From: CBDIHP01 sp965279195
GTDB lineage: Bacteria > Planctomycetota > Planctomycetia > Isosphaerales > Isosphaeraceae
Assembly: GCA_965279195.1 (NCBI GenBank)
Contig: CBDIHP010000043.1
Location: forward strand, 186,001 to 250,000
Direction of reading: 5' to 3'
DNA: 64,000 nucleotides
Shown piece after piece: positions 56,555-64,000 of the stretch (position 1 is its first letter; the number at the start of each line of letters is the position of its first letter). The notes beneath the pieces were generated by a model, which saw nothing but the letters and a program-made list of their open reading frames with translations, was not told where the DNA came from and did not search any database. Position numbers and translations under genes: made by a program.

Positions 56555-58033
56555 ATGGCGACCGTGACCGAGCCGCGCAAGGCGTCGGCGGGGCGTTCGT
56601 TCCAGAACAAGCTCCTGATCGATGGCCAGTGGCGCGACAGCGTCAGCGGCAAGACGTTCCAGACGATCAACCCGGCGACGGAGGAGGTGATCTGCGAGGT
56701 CGCCGAGGGGGACAAGGCCGACATCGACCTGGCCGTGAAGGCCGCCCGCAAGGCGTTCGACAGCGGCCCCTGGCGGAAGATCGACGCCCGCGACCGCGGC
56801 CGGATCATGAACAGGTTCGCCGACCTGATCGAGAAACATATCGACGAACTGGCCGAGCTTGAAACCCTCGACAACGGCAAGCCTATCGCCGAGAGCCGCA
56901 ACGGCGACCTCCCGCTGGTGGTCGACTGCTTCCGCTACTACGCCGGCTGGGCCGACAAGATCCACGGCCAGACCATCCCGGTCCGGGGCAACTACTTCTG
57001 CTACACCAAGCGGGAGCCGGTGGGGGTCGCGGGGCAGATCATCCCCTGGAACTTCCCGATGCTGATGGTCGCCTGGAAGTGGGGCCCCGCGCTCGCGGCC
57101 GGCTGCACCGTCGTGCTCAAGCCGGCCGAGCAGACCCCGCTGACCGCCCTGCGCCTGGGCGAGCTGGCCCTGGAGGCCGGCTATCCGGCGGGCGTGGTCA
57201 ACATCGTCCCCGGCTTCGGCGAGACGGCCGGCGACGCGCTCGTGAAGCATAAAGGCGTGGACAAGATCGCATTCACCGGCGAGGGCAAGACCGCCGAGCT
57301 GATCATGCGGAACTCGGCCGACACCCTCAAGCGGATCACCTTCGAACTCGGCGGCAAGAGCCCGAACATCGTCTTCGCCGACGCAGACCTCGACGCCGCC
57401 GCCGAGGGGGCGATCGTGGGCATGTACCTCAACCAGGGCCAGTGCTGCTGCGCCGGCAGCCGCCTGTTCGTGCAGGATTCGGTCTACGACCAGTTCGTGA
57501 ACATGCTCGGATCCAAGGTCGGCCAGCGCAAGCTCGGCGACCCGTTCGACCCGACCACCCAGCAGGGGCCGCAGGTCGACAAGGCCCAGTTCGACAAGAT
57601 CCTGTCGTACATCAACAAGGGCAAGGAGCAGGGGGCCCGGGTCGTCACCGGCGGCGAGCGGTTCGGCGACAAGGGCTTCTTCGTCAAGCCGACGATCTTC
57701 GCCGACGTCCGCGACGACATGGCCATCGCCTGCGACGAGATCTTCGGGCCGGTCCTCGCGGTGATCAAATTCAGCAACCTTGAAGAAGTGATCACGCGAG
57801 CGAACACGACCGACTACGGCCTCGCCGCCGCCGTCTGGACCCGCGACATCGGCAAGGCCCACGCCATCGCCGACCGCGTCCGCGCGGGCACCGTGTGGGT
57901 CAATTGCTACGACGTGTTCGACGCCGCCGCCCCGTTCGGCGGATTCAAGCGCAGCGGCATCGGCCGCGAGCTGGGCGAGAAGGCCCTCGACAACTACACC
58001 GAGCTGAAGACGGTCACCGTCGCGCTCGACTGA
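56555..58033 (+). CDS. Aldehyde dehydrogenase (ALDH superfamily, class 1-like)
   Basis: 492 aa, typical length. Signatures: IDGQWRDSVSGKTFQTINPATEE, VAGQIIPWNFPMLM, KPAEQTPLTALRLGEL, FELGGKSPNIVF with the general base Glu, NQGQCCCAGSRLFV with the catalytic Cys, EIFGPVLAV and FGGFKRSGIGRELG. The coenzyme loop reads FTGEGKTAEL in place of the usual FTGSTEVG, a local difference whose effect is unclear. NAD(P)+-dependent oxidation of an aldehyde; the substrate cannot be read here. Single gene, 53 bp before the transglutaminase-like gene. Confidence 0.93.
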   Translation: MATVTEPRKASAGRSFQNKLLIDGQWRDSVSGKTFQTINPATEEVICEVAEGDKADIDLAVKAARKAFDSGPWRKIDARDRGRIMNRFADLIEKHIDELAELETLDNGKPIAESRNGDLPLVVDCFRYYAGWADKIHGQTIPVRGNYFCYTKREPVGVAGQIIPWNFPMLMVAWKWGPALAAGCTVVLKPAEQTPLTALRLGELALEAGYPAGVVNIVPGFGETAGDALVKHKGVDKIAFTGEGKTAELIMRNSADTLKRITFELGGKSPNIVFADADLDAAAEGAIVGMYLNQGQCCCAGSRLFVQDSVYDQFVNMLGSKVGQRKLGDPFDPTTQQGPQVDKAQFDKILSYINKGKEQGARVVTGGERFGDKGFFVKPTIFADVRDDMAIACDEIFGPVLAVIKFSNLEEVITRANTTDYGLAAAVWTRDIGKAHAIADRVRAGTVWVNCYDVFDAAAPFGGFKRSGIGRELGEKALDNYTELKTVTVALD

Positions 58034-58086
58034 GCCAACTTCGAGGGGCGGGGCATCCCTCCGCGTGCTGCCCCCCCCTCGCTTTC

Positions 58087-58689
58087 ATGGACGAGAACGT
58101 GATCATGCAGGAGTTCTTGAAGGCGACTTGCATCGTCGACTGGAACCGGCCCGAGGTCATCTCGCTGGCCCGATCGCTCGCGAGCCCTTCCGGGGATCCG
58201 GTCGAGACCGCGGGGCGTTGTTTCGAATGGGTCCGCGACCGGATCTCGCACACGATGGACGCCGGGCGGGAGGAGGTCACACGGTCGGCGAGCGACGTGC
58301 TCCGCGCGGGCACCGGATTCTGCTACGCCAAGAGTCACCTCCTGGCCGCCCTGTTGAGGGCGAACGGCATCCCCGCCGGGTTCGTCTACCAGAGGCTCAC
58401 GCGCGACGGCGCGGGGCCGCCCTTCTGCCTCCACGGGCTGAACGCGATCCATCTGCCTGAGATCGGATGGTTGCGCGTGGATGCGAGGGGCAATCGCCCG
58501 GGCATCCACGCGAGGTTCGACCCGCCGCGTGAGTTCCTGGCTTTCCCCATGGCCTTCGAGGGCGAGCGACTGCTGCCCGAGATCCACCCTCGGCCCCTCC
58601 CAGTGGTCCTCCGGGCGCTGACCCGATTCACGAGTGCCTCCGACCTCGCGGCCAACCCGCCGGATCTCGCGCCCGAGGAATCGCGCTGA
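58087..58689 (+). CDS. Transglutaminase-like cysteine protease domain protein
   Basis: 200 aa from the ATG at 58087. Transglut_core motif: GTGFCYAKSHLLAALLRANGIPA holds the Cys (about residue 79), then CLHGLNAIHL the His (about 118) and VDARGNRP the Asp (about 133). No signal peptide, so it is a cytosolic transglutaminase-like peptidase. Its stop overlaps the start of the MgtC-like gene (TGATG), so they are co-translated. The substrate is unknown. Confidence 0.87.
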   Translation: MDENVIMQEFLKATCIVDWNRPEVISLARSLASPSGDPVETAGRCFEWVRDRISHTMDAGREEVTRSASDVLRAGTGFCYAKSHLLAALLRANGIPAGFVYQRLTRDGAGPPFCLHGLNAIHLPEIGWLRVDARGNRPGIHARFDPPREFLAFPMAFEGERLLPEIHPRPLPVVLRALTRFTSASDLAANPPDLAPEESR

Positions 58690-59387
58690 TGTTGTCACTC
58701 TGGGAAATCCTGATCCGTCTTTTCGCGGCCGTGCTGCTGGGCGGGGCGATCGGGATCGAGAGGCGGGTGACCGATCATCCGGCGGGCCTGCGGACCCACA
58801 TCCTGGTGACCCTCGCCGCCGCGACCTTCATGCTGGTTTCGACCCAGCTCGACTTCCACGGGCCGTTCGCGCCGCCGGGCCAGAACACGTCGTACGACCC
58901 GTCCAGGATCGCGTCGTATGTCGTCGCCGGCATGGGTTTCCTCGGGGCCGGTTCGATCATGCGGACCGAGATGGGCATCCAGGGGATCACCACCGCCGCC
59001 AGCCTCTGGACGGCCACGGCGATCGGCCTGGCGACGGGCGCGGGCATGTTCGGGCTGGCGCTGGCCACCGACGTCCTGGCCCTGATTACTCTCACGGCCC
59101 TGCATGTGCTCGAACTCAAACGCTTTGGTATCAAGATCCATCGCAAGGTCACGCTCACCGTGGTCCACGACGACATCTCGCCGGCCGAGATCCTCGAGCA
59201 ACTCCGGCTCGGCGGCTTCCGGGCCGAGGACCTCAGCGTGGACCGACGACTCCAGCCCCGGCTGGAGACCGACGTGACCTTCCGGACGATTCTCCGCTCC
59301 GACGAGGATTTCCTGCTGATGGTTTCACGGCTCGAACTCCTCAAGGGCGTCGAGCGAGTGAAGACCGAGACGATCACTTCGAGTTGA
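58689..59387 (+). CDS. MgtC/SapB family membrane protein
   Basis: 232 aa. The MgtC domain has four to five TM helices in residues 5-145: LLGGAIGIERRVTDHPAGLRTHILVTLAAA and GMGFLGAGSIMR are the family signatures, and TTAASLWTATAIGLATGAG follows. A soluble ACT-like tail (about 150-232) is typical of the longer MgtC forms. Linked to Mg2+ stress and intramacrophage survival in pathogens; in free-living bacteria the role is less clear. Coupled with the transglutaminase-like gene upstream, and its last 14 bp overlap the end of the convergent CRTAC1 gene. Confidence 0.92.
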   Translation: MLSLWEILIRLFAAVLLGGAIGIERRVTDHPAGLRTHILVTLAAATFMLVSTQLDFHGPFAPPGQNTSYDPSRIASYVVAGMGFLGAGSIMRTEMGIQGITTAASLWTATAIGLATGAGMFGLALATDVLALITLTALHVLELKRFGIKIHRKVTLTVVHDDISPAEILEQLRLGGFRAEDLSVDRRLQPRLETDVTFRTILRSDEDFLLMVSRLELLKGVERVKTETITSS

Positions 59388-62322
59388 GGTCCGGCCCCGG
59401 CCATCCTTTGAGCGCACCCACGTCTCCTGCTTCGGTGATGGCGTGGCCGCCCGCTTTGAGACCGGGATGACGATCGGTGCGGCCGGAGGGCCAGCGGATC
59501 TCGACGTCGGCCGTCTCCGCGCCGGCGGGCAGGCCGAAATGGAGCCGTGGGTCTGAGGTGGAGAGGAAGCTTCCGCCGCCCATCCGCCAGGTGACCTGCG
59601 AGTGGCCGCCTGTGGTGACCCGCACCGTCGCGCCGACGGCGTCGCGGTTCGAACGCGAGCCTCGCAGCGAGAGGGTCAGCGAGCGGCCGGCGGGGCCGTC
59701 GTTGCGGAAGTAGGCGACGGGGCCGTTCTGGGCCAGGATCAACAGGTCGGTGCGTCCGTCGTTGTCGATGTCGCCGACCGCCATCCCCCGGCCGACTCGC
59801 AATTGCGACCAGCACGGCCCGGCCGAACCCGTGACCTCGGACAGCCGCCCCTTGCCATCCCCCAGGAAGAGCTGTGCGGGCATCGCATAAGGGATGGCGG
59901 GCGTGAAGTCGTTGACATGTCCGTTGGCGATGGCCAGGTCGAGTCGGCCGTCGTTGTCGGCGTCGAGGAAGGCGGTGCCGAATCCGAGCAGGAAGCGGGT
60001 CGGGGCCTGGAGTCCGGATGGCGCGGTGGAGTCGGCGAAGAGGCCGCCGCCGAGGTTGCCGTAGAGCGTGGCGGACTCGCCGTGGAAGTTGGTGACGACG
60101 AGGTCGGGCTTGCCGTCTCCATCAAGGTCGCCGCAGGCGATGCCCATACCCGCCTGGTAGCCGCCGCTGCCGCTGGAGGCCGCGCCCGAGGCCGCGCCGA
60201 CCTCCTCGAACTTCATCCCGCCGAGGTTCCGGAAGAGCAGGTTGGCGGTCATATCGTTGGCGACGAAGATGTCCAACCGATGATCGCCGTCGAGATCGGT
60301 GAGGACCACGCCGAGCCCCCGACCGTCGTTGTCGACGATGCCGGCGGCCTCGGTGACGTCGGTGAACTTGCCGCCGTCGTTGCGGAACAGTCGGTCCCGC
60401 TCGGCGCGGAAGGCCCTTGGGACGCAGTACAGGTTTCGGCCCGGGCGGTCGGGGTCGGGGCAGGGGGCCGAGGTCCTGGGATCCCACTCCAGGTACTGGC
60501 ACACGTAGAGGTCGAGGTCGCCGTCGTCGTCGAGGTCGGCGAACCCGGCGGAGGTCGGCCAGCCGCGCTCGCCCCCGAGGCCGTAGCGGGCGGTGGCGTC
60601 CTCGAAGGTGCCGTCGCCCCTGTTGCGATAGAGGGCGTAGGACCGCCAGCGGGTGACGAACAGGTCGGGGTGGCCGTCGTTGTCGATGTCCCCGACGGCG
60701 ACCCCGTGCCCATAGCCGCGCGGGAATTTGTGGATGCCAGCCGCCTCGGTCGCGTCGCGGAAGGTGCCGTCGCCGTTATTGCGGAACAGCCGGTCGCCGC
60801 GATCGGGCCCGCCGTCGGTCTCGGCGGGGAAGCGTCCGCCTTGAACCGTGTAGACGTCGAGATATCCGTCGCCGTCGTAGTCGATCAGGGCGAGTCCGCC
60901 TCCCATGGTCTCGGGCAGGCGGCGGAGGTCGGTCGGGTCGCTGTCGTAGGTGAAACGCAGGCCCGAGGCCTCGGCGAGGTCTCGGAACGCGGGGACCTTC
61001 TGCCCGCCCGCTCCAGCCTTCGCTTGAACATGAATCGCGGCCTTGCCCGGGGCGGGGATCAACTCGGCGAGCATCCGTCCGGAGGGAGTCGCGTCGGCCG
61101 ACGTCCCCGCGAGGAGCGAGGAGAGTCGCTTGACCTCGGCAATCGCCATCTCGTCGGAACGGTTCGTCCTGAGATGGATCCGCCACCAGCCGAGGGCCTC
61201 GAAGCGGCGGTCGAGCGTGGCGGCGGTGCGGGCGAGGTCGGTGACCTTCGAGAGGTCGCCGGTCGCCACCTCGCCCATCTGGATGCGGTAGATGTCGCTG
61301 GCCCGATCGATCTCGGCCTTGCGGGCGCGGGCCGTCTCGACGGTGATCTTGCCGCCGGAGGGCTCACGCGAGGCCAATTCGGCGAGCCGGCCCCAGGCGG
61401 TCGAGTCGCCCGGTTCGAGCTCGACACGGCGTTCCAGCGCCTCGCGACGGGCCCGGGCGTCGCCGCGAAGCTCGGCGACCCTGGCGGCAATGGTGGCGAG
61501 ATCGGCCGATGTGAAGAGGATTGCAGGTGTTTGCTTGAGGGCGGCCTCGGCGGCCTCGAGGCGACGGGCGTCGAGGGCCCAGAACAGGCGGGCCCGCCGG
61601 ACGTCGGGATCGTCCGGGCGGCGGGTCTCGCAGCGGGTCAGGAGCGTATCGGCCTCGTCGTACTGGCCGAGCCGGGTGGCGAGGTCGGCCTTTCCAAGCC
61701 AAATTCGGTCGTCGTCGGGGGCGTCGCGGCCGAGCCGTTCGAGGGCCTCGCCGACTTCCTTCGCGGGGAACGGCTGCGTCTCGTAGAGCCAGTGGACGCG
61801 GAGTTGCTTGGCCTGGTCGGGCATCGTGGACCAGCGTCTCTCGATGCGTTCGGGGATGCGATACGCGCGGCCGGAGAACAGGTCGAGCTGCTGCGCGAGC
61901 TTCGCAGCCTCGTCGCCCAGGTCGCCCGGGGCGTTCTCGATCGAGGCCAGGGCTTCCTCGGCGGCGGCGAGGCGGCCCCGCGCGAGGCCGGCGCGGGCGA
62001 TTTCCAGCTTCGCGCGGGGGGCGATCACCGAATCGTCGGGGATCCGCCTCCAGGCGGCGATGGCGGCGTCGGCGTCGCCGAGCGAGGCCTCGCAGACGCC
62101 GAGCGGATACTCGACCTCGTCCACGCCCGGCGCCGCGGAGGCCAGCGGGCGGAGTCGGTCTCGGGCGGCCTCGAACTGCCTGGCGGCCACCTCGCGCTCG
62201 GCTCGATCGAGTTCGCTCGCATATCGCCATGCGGCGATCCCTCGATGCGTCGCCCAGCCGGAGGCGGCGAGGACCGGGAGGGCGAGGAAAAGTCCTCGAC
62301 AGACGTTGCGAGCCTGCGGCAC
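59374..62322 (-). CDS. CRTAC1-like protein: TPR plus FG-GAP/VCBS repeats
   Basis: 982 aa from a GTG at 62322 with GGGAGG upstream; the frame runs to 62430 but crosses a terminator. A signal anchor (CRGLFLALPVLAASGWAT) is followed by TPR-type helices (about 35-440). Then at least six FG-GAP/VCBS repeats with calcium-binding DxDxDG loops (DYDGDGYLDVYT, DIDNDGHPDLFV, DLDDDGDLDLYV, DLDGDGKPDLVV, DADNDGRLDLAI), together with an ASPIC/UnbV-like C-terminus (EIRWPSGRTDRHPGLKAG). Exported, cell-surface, probably binding protein or carbohydrate. Its 3' end overlaps MgtC by 14 bp. Confidence 0.92.
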   Translation of the reverse strand: MPQARNVCRGLFLALPVLAASGWATHRGIAAWRYASELDRAEREVAARQFEAARDRLRPLASAAPGVDEVEYPLGVCEASLGDADAAIAAWRRIPDDSVIAPRAKLEIARAGLARGRLAAAEEALASIENAPGDLGDEAAKLAQQLDLFSGRAYRIPERIERRWSTMPDQAKQLRVHWLYETQPFPAKEVGEALERLGRDAPDDDRIWLGKADLATRLGQYDEADTLLTRCETRRPDDPDVRRARLFWALDARRLEAAEAALKQTPAILFTSADLATIAARVAELRGDARARREALERRVELEPGDSTAWGRLAELASREPSGGKITVETARARKAEIDRASDIYRIQMGEVATGDLSKVTDLARTAATLDRRFEALGWWRIHLRTNRSDEMAIAEVKRLSSLLAGTSADATPSGRMLAELIPAPGKAAIHVQAKAGAGGQKVPAFRDLAEASGLRFTYDSDPTDLRRLPETMGGGLALIDYDGDGYLDVYTVQGGRFPAETDGGPDRGDRLFRNNGDGTFRDATEAAGIHKFPRGYGHGVAVGDIDNDGHPDLFVTRWRSYALYRNRGDGTFEDATARYGLGGERGWPTSAGFADLDDDGDLDLYVCQYLEWDPRTSAPCPDPDRPGRNLYCVPRAFRAERDRLFRNDGGKFTDVTEAAGIVDNDGRGLGVVLTDLDGDHRLDIFVANDMTANLLFRNLGGMKFEEVGAASGAASSGSGGYQAGMGIACGDLDGDGKPDLVVTNFHGESATLYGNLGGGLFADSTAPSGLQAPTRFLLGFGTAFLDADNDGRLDLAIANGHVNDFTPAIPYAMPAQLFLGDGKGRLSEVTGSAGPCWSQLRVGRGMAVGDIDNDGRTDLLILAQNGPVAYFRNDGPAGRSLTLSLRGSRSNRDAVGATVRVTTGGHSQVTWRMGGGSFLSTSDPRLHFGLPAGAETADVEIRWPSGRTDRHPGLKAGGHAITEAGDVGALKGWPGPDLNSK

Positions 62323-62365
62323 GGGATGGCCTCCCGGCGTGCCCCGATCGTACGGGGCCGCAATG

Positions 62366-62400
62366 CGAAAAGCCCCGCCGCGTCCCAGGGCGCGGCGGGG
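62366..62400 (-). terminator. Intrinsic terminator downstream of DUF1559
   Basis: On the minus strand CCCCGCCGCG, loop CCCTGGGA, CGCGGCGGGG is followed by CTTTTCG: a 10-bp GC stem with a short U-tract, 40 bp past the DUF1559 stop and before the CRTAC1 start. It separates the two transcripts. Confidence 0.8.
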
Positions 62401-62439
62401 TTGGATCCCATCAGGGTATCCCGCGGACATCGGTTGACG

Positions 62440-63528
62440 TCAGTAGCTGTCGGCGCTGATGATCTCGCCGTTGGCCTTGGTGCCGAGGGCCCACCAGGTG
62501 TTCATCGAAAGCGTGCTCTTGATGAACCGGACGCTGCCGTCGCCCATGAGGACGTTGGCACCGCCGGGGTGGTTGCTGTTGGCGTTGGTGATATGAGCAT
62601 GGTCCGTGGAGTAGGTGGGGCAGCCTTCGCAGCCGAAGCGGCACTGGCCCCACTGATACTGGGTCGAGCTGGGCGGGACGATTGTGCTGAACATCGACAT
62701 CGCCTCGGAGCCCCAGGCCCAGTACCATCCGCGGTTGACGCTCAGGCCGGCGCCGGGCGCCGCGGTGGCGAACCGGACGTTGCAGGCGTTGAGGTTCGAC
62801 ATGATCGTCGCGGGGTCGGTGGTCACGTCATTCTGGCCGGCGAGGCCGTCCTTGTTGACGCCCGTGACGAAGTTCTTCTTGACGTCGTTGCCGGAGCCGA
62901 CGAGCCCTTCGGAGAAGGCCACGGTGTTCGAGCTGCCGTCGGTGGCGTCGCGGATGCCGTAGGCGCGGCTGTAGGTGAAGAGGCCGGGCTTGCCGGCGGA
63001 GCCGCCGGCGCACGGGTTCTCCGTCCAGCCGCCGTCGGCCGAGGAGCTCGGGCCGGTGCTGGCGTAGTAGCTGTTCCAGAACAGCCGGCCCGCGCCGCCG
63101 TCGGAGGGGCAGAGGTAGCCGTTGATCTTGGTGTTCGTCGCCGACGAGTTGAAGTTGAACGACGCGCCCGAGATCGGGTCGAACATGAAGTTGATCGCGT
63201 TATAAAGGGGCCCTTGCTCGATATAGTTGAGCAACAGTCCCTGGGCGCTCCAGCCCATCCACGAGATGCAGGTGCGGCCGCCGTCGCCGTTGTTCACGGG
63301 GTTATTCGAGGCGGCGACGCCGGGCGGGAAGGAGTCGTGGGCGGTGTGGTAGTTGTGCAGCGCCAGGCCGATCTGCTTGAGATTGTTCGTGCACTGGGCG
63401 CGGCGGGCGGCCTCGCGGGCCGACTGCACTGCCGGCAAGAGCAGCGCGATGAGCACCGCGATGATCGCGATGACCACGAGGAGTTCGATCAGCGTGAATG
63501 CCCTGAGGCGTAGGACGCGGAGTCGCAT
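62440..63528 (-). CDS. DUF1559 protein with prepilin-type N-terminus
   Basis: 362 aa from the ATG at 63528 (GGAGAT upstream; a TTG one codon earlier is possible). RAFTLIELLVVIAIIAVLIALLLPAVQSAREAARR is the prepilin-like leader and helix; here Ala replaces the usual Gly before FTLIE, so prepilin peptidase cleavage may be affected. The C-terminus holds NHPGGANVLMGDGSVRFIKS. Many Cys residues (NACNVR, CRFGCEGCP, NPCAGG) point to disulfides in the outer domain. It is downstream of a small lipoprotein gene, a common planctomycete pairing. Confidence 0.93.
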   Translation of the reverse strand: MRLRVLRLRAFTLIELLVVIAIIAVLIALLLPAVQSAREAARRAQCTNNLKQIGLALHNYHTAHDSFPPGVAASNNPVNNGDGGRTCISWMGWSAQGLLLNYIEQGPLYNAINFMFDPISGASFNFNSSATNTKINGYLCPSDGGAGRLFWNSYYASTGPSSSADGGWTENPCAGGSAGKPGLFTYSRAYGIRDATDGSSNTVAFSEGLVGSGNDVKKNFVTGVNKDGLAGQNDVTTDPATIMSNLNACNVRFATAAPGAGLSVNRGWYWAWGSEAMSMFSTIVPPSSTQYQWGQCRFGCEGCPTYSTDHAHITNANSNHPGGANVLMGDGSVRFIKSTLSMNTWWALGTKANGEIISADSY

Positions 63529-63645
63529 CAATTGATCTCCCTGGGATATTGCGAGAGCGAGGGGACAACCTGGATGACGCCTGCGATCGGACGAACGACG
63601 ATGCCCCGGGAGGAGAGATCCGGGGAGACGAGGCGGAATTGCCGG

Positions 63646-63852
63646 TTACTTCTTCGCGGAACCTCCCTTTTTGCTGTTGTTCTTCAGGAAATAATCCATC
63701 GAGCCCTTGCCCTTCGCGGCCGGGGCATCCTCGGCCTTGAAGTCCTTGGGCGCGTCGGTGTCACCGCAGCCGGAGATCACCGCGGTGCCCATGAGCAGGG
63801 CGGGCGCGAGGAGGAGGGCAAATGAAGTCCTGACGAGACCAGCGCGCAGCAT
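63646..63852 (-). CDS. Small lipoprotein paired with DUF1559
   Basis: 68 aa. Start ATG at 63852 after GGGAGGACGCTG. Leader MLRAGLVRTSFALLLAPALLMGTAVISGC: a basic n-region, hydrophobic core and lipobox ISGC, so Cys29 should be lipidated. The mature part is a short polar Lys/Ala/Gly-rich peptide with KGKGSMDYFLKNN. It sits 117 bp upstream of the DUF1559 start. Such small lipoproteins next to DUF1559 genes are frequent in planctomycetes; the role is unknown. Confidence 0.75.
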   Translation of the reverse strand: MLRAGLVRTSFALLLAPALLMGTAVISGCGDTDAPKDFKAEDAPAAKGKGSMDYFLKNNSKKGGSAKK

Positions 63853-64000
63853 CAGCGTCCTCCCGGTGACGGAGCGGAGATGGGGAAGGGGATGTTGGGG
63901 AGATGCCCTGGCGACCTGGAGACGCGGCGCAGCCGCGTTCGACCCCTCGCTGGGTCGCCTAACAACGAGACCCGGCCCCGCGATTGGGGTCGAGCGATAT

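Noticed and set aside
59602..63513. 1303-codon open frame on the plus strand
   Set aside because: It lies antisense to CRTAC1 and DUF1559, both with clear families and start signals. Its product is Gly/Val/Arg/Asp-rich without domains, as expected for an antisense frame in GC-rich DNA.

Overview
The window looks like chromosome of a planctomycete, most likely of the Isosphaeraceae. It is GC-rich with strong third-position GC bias. It carries families typical of that lineage: two DUF1559 proteins with prepilin-type N-termini, two tandem DUF1501 proteins, three secreted PEP-CTERM proteins, a CRTAC1/FG-GAP protein, a DUF255 thioredoxin protein and many Ser/Thr-kinase and two-component modules. 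I saw no rRNA, tRNA or CRISPR array. The assignment rests on gene content only.

Layout. 1-3.2 kb (minus): a probable operon of pxpA, pxpC, a poly-gamma-glutamate hydrolase-like protein and a secreted hydrolase cut by the window edge. 3.4-7.2 kb (plus): a carotenoid set (prenyl synthase, phytoene desaturase, phytoene synthase). 7.5-14.8 kb (plus): a tightly packed signalling run (PAS histidine kinase, response regulator, REC-kinase hybrid, response regulator) ending in an unknown helical protein and a FliM/SctQ-like protein with a SpoA domain. 14.8-25.7 kb: an S41 peptidase, a multipass membrane protein, a DUF255-DsbD fusion, a repeat-domain secreted protein, a CorC-type transporter and a GT2 glycosyltransferase. 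25.9-29.6 kb: a 1199-residue pseudokinase/kinase/SRPBCC/DUF5939/cyclase-like protein. 29.7-47.9 kb: a PEP-CTERM trypsin-like protein, a YrdC-arginine phosphatase fusion, DUF493, two DUF1501 genes (the first with two C-tract frameshifts), a GspE-like ATPase, DUF1559, an alarmone-hydrolase-like HD protein, an alpha/beta hydrolase, a membrane-anchored sigma-54 activator behind a cluster of GGCGCC palindromes, a PEP-CTERM metalloprotease, a methyltransferase and a Dus enzyme.

47.9-51.6 kb is visibly AT-richer than everything around it. It encodes a coiled-coil membrane protein and two secreted trypsin-like proteases. One protease gene is split by an intact IS630-family element inserted exactly in its catalytic GDSGGP motif, with a TA duplication. 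Next to it (51.7-52.7 kb) lies a REPIN-like array: two 174-bp copies containing long GGGGACATTC hairpins, plus partial copies. From 53 kb to the end come a GYF-domain protein, a PEP-CTERM protein, a PhoD-like phosphatase, an aldehyde dehydrogenase, a transglutaminase-like protein, MgtC, CRTAC1, and DUF1559 with a small lipoprotein.

The best candidates for something undescribed are the AT-rich two-protease island, the phosphorelay/FliM-SctQ operon, and the kinase-cyclase chimera whose N-terminal kinase and C-terminal cyclase domains both look catalytically dead.
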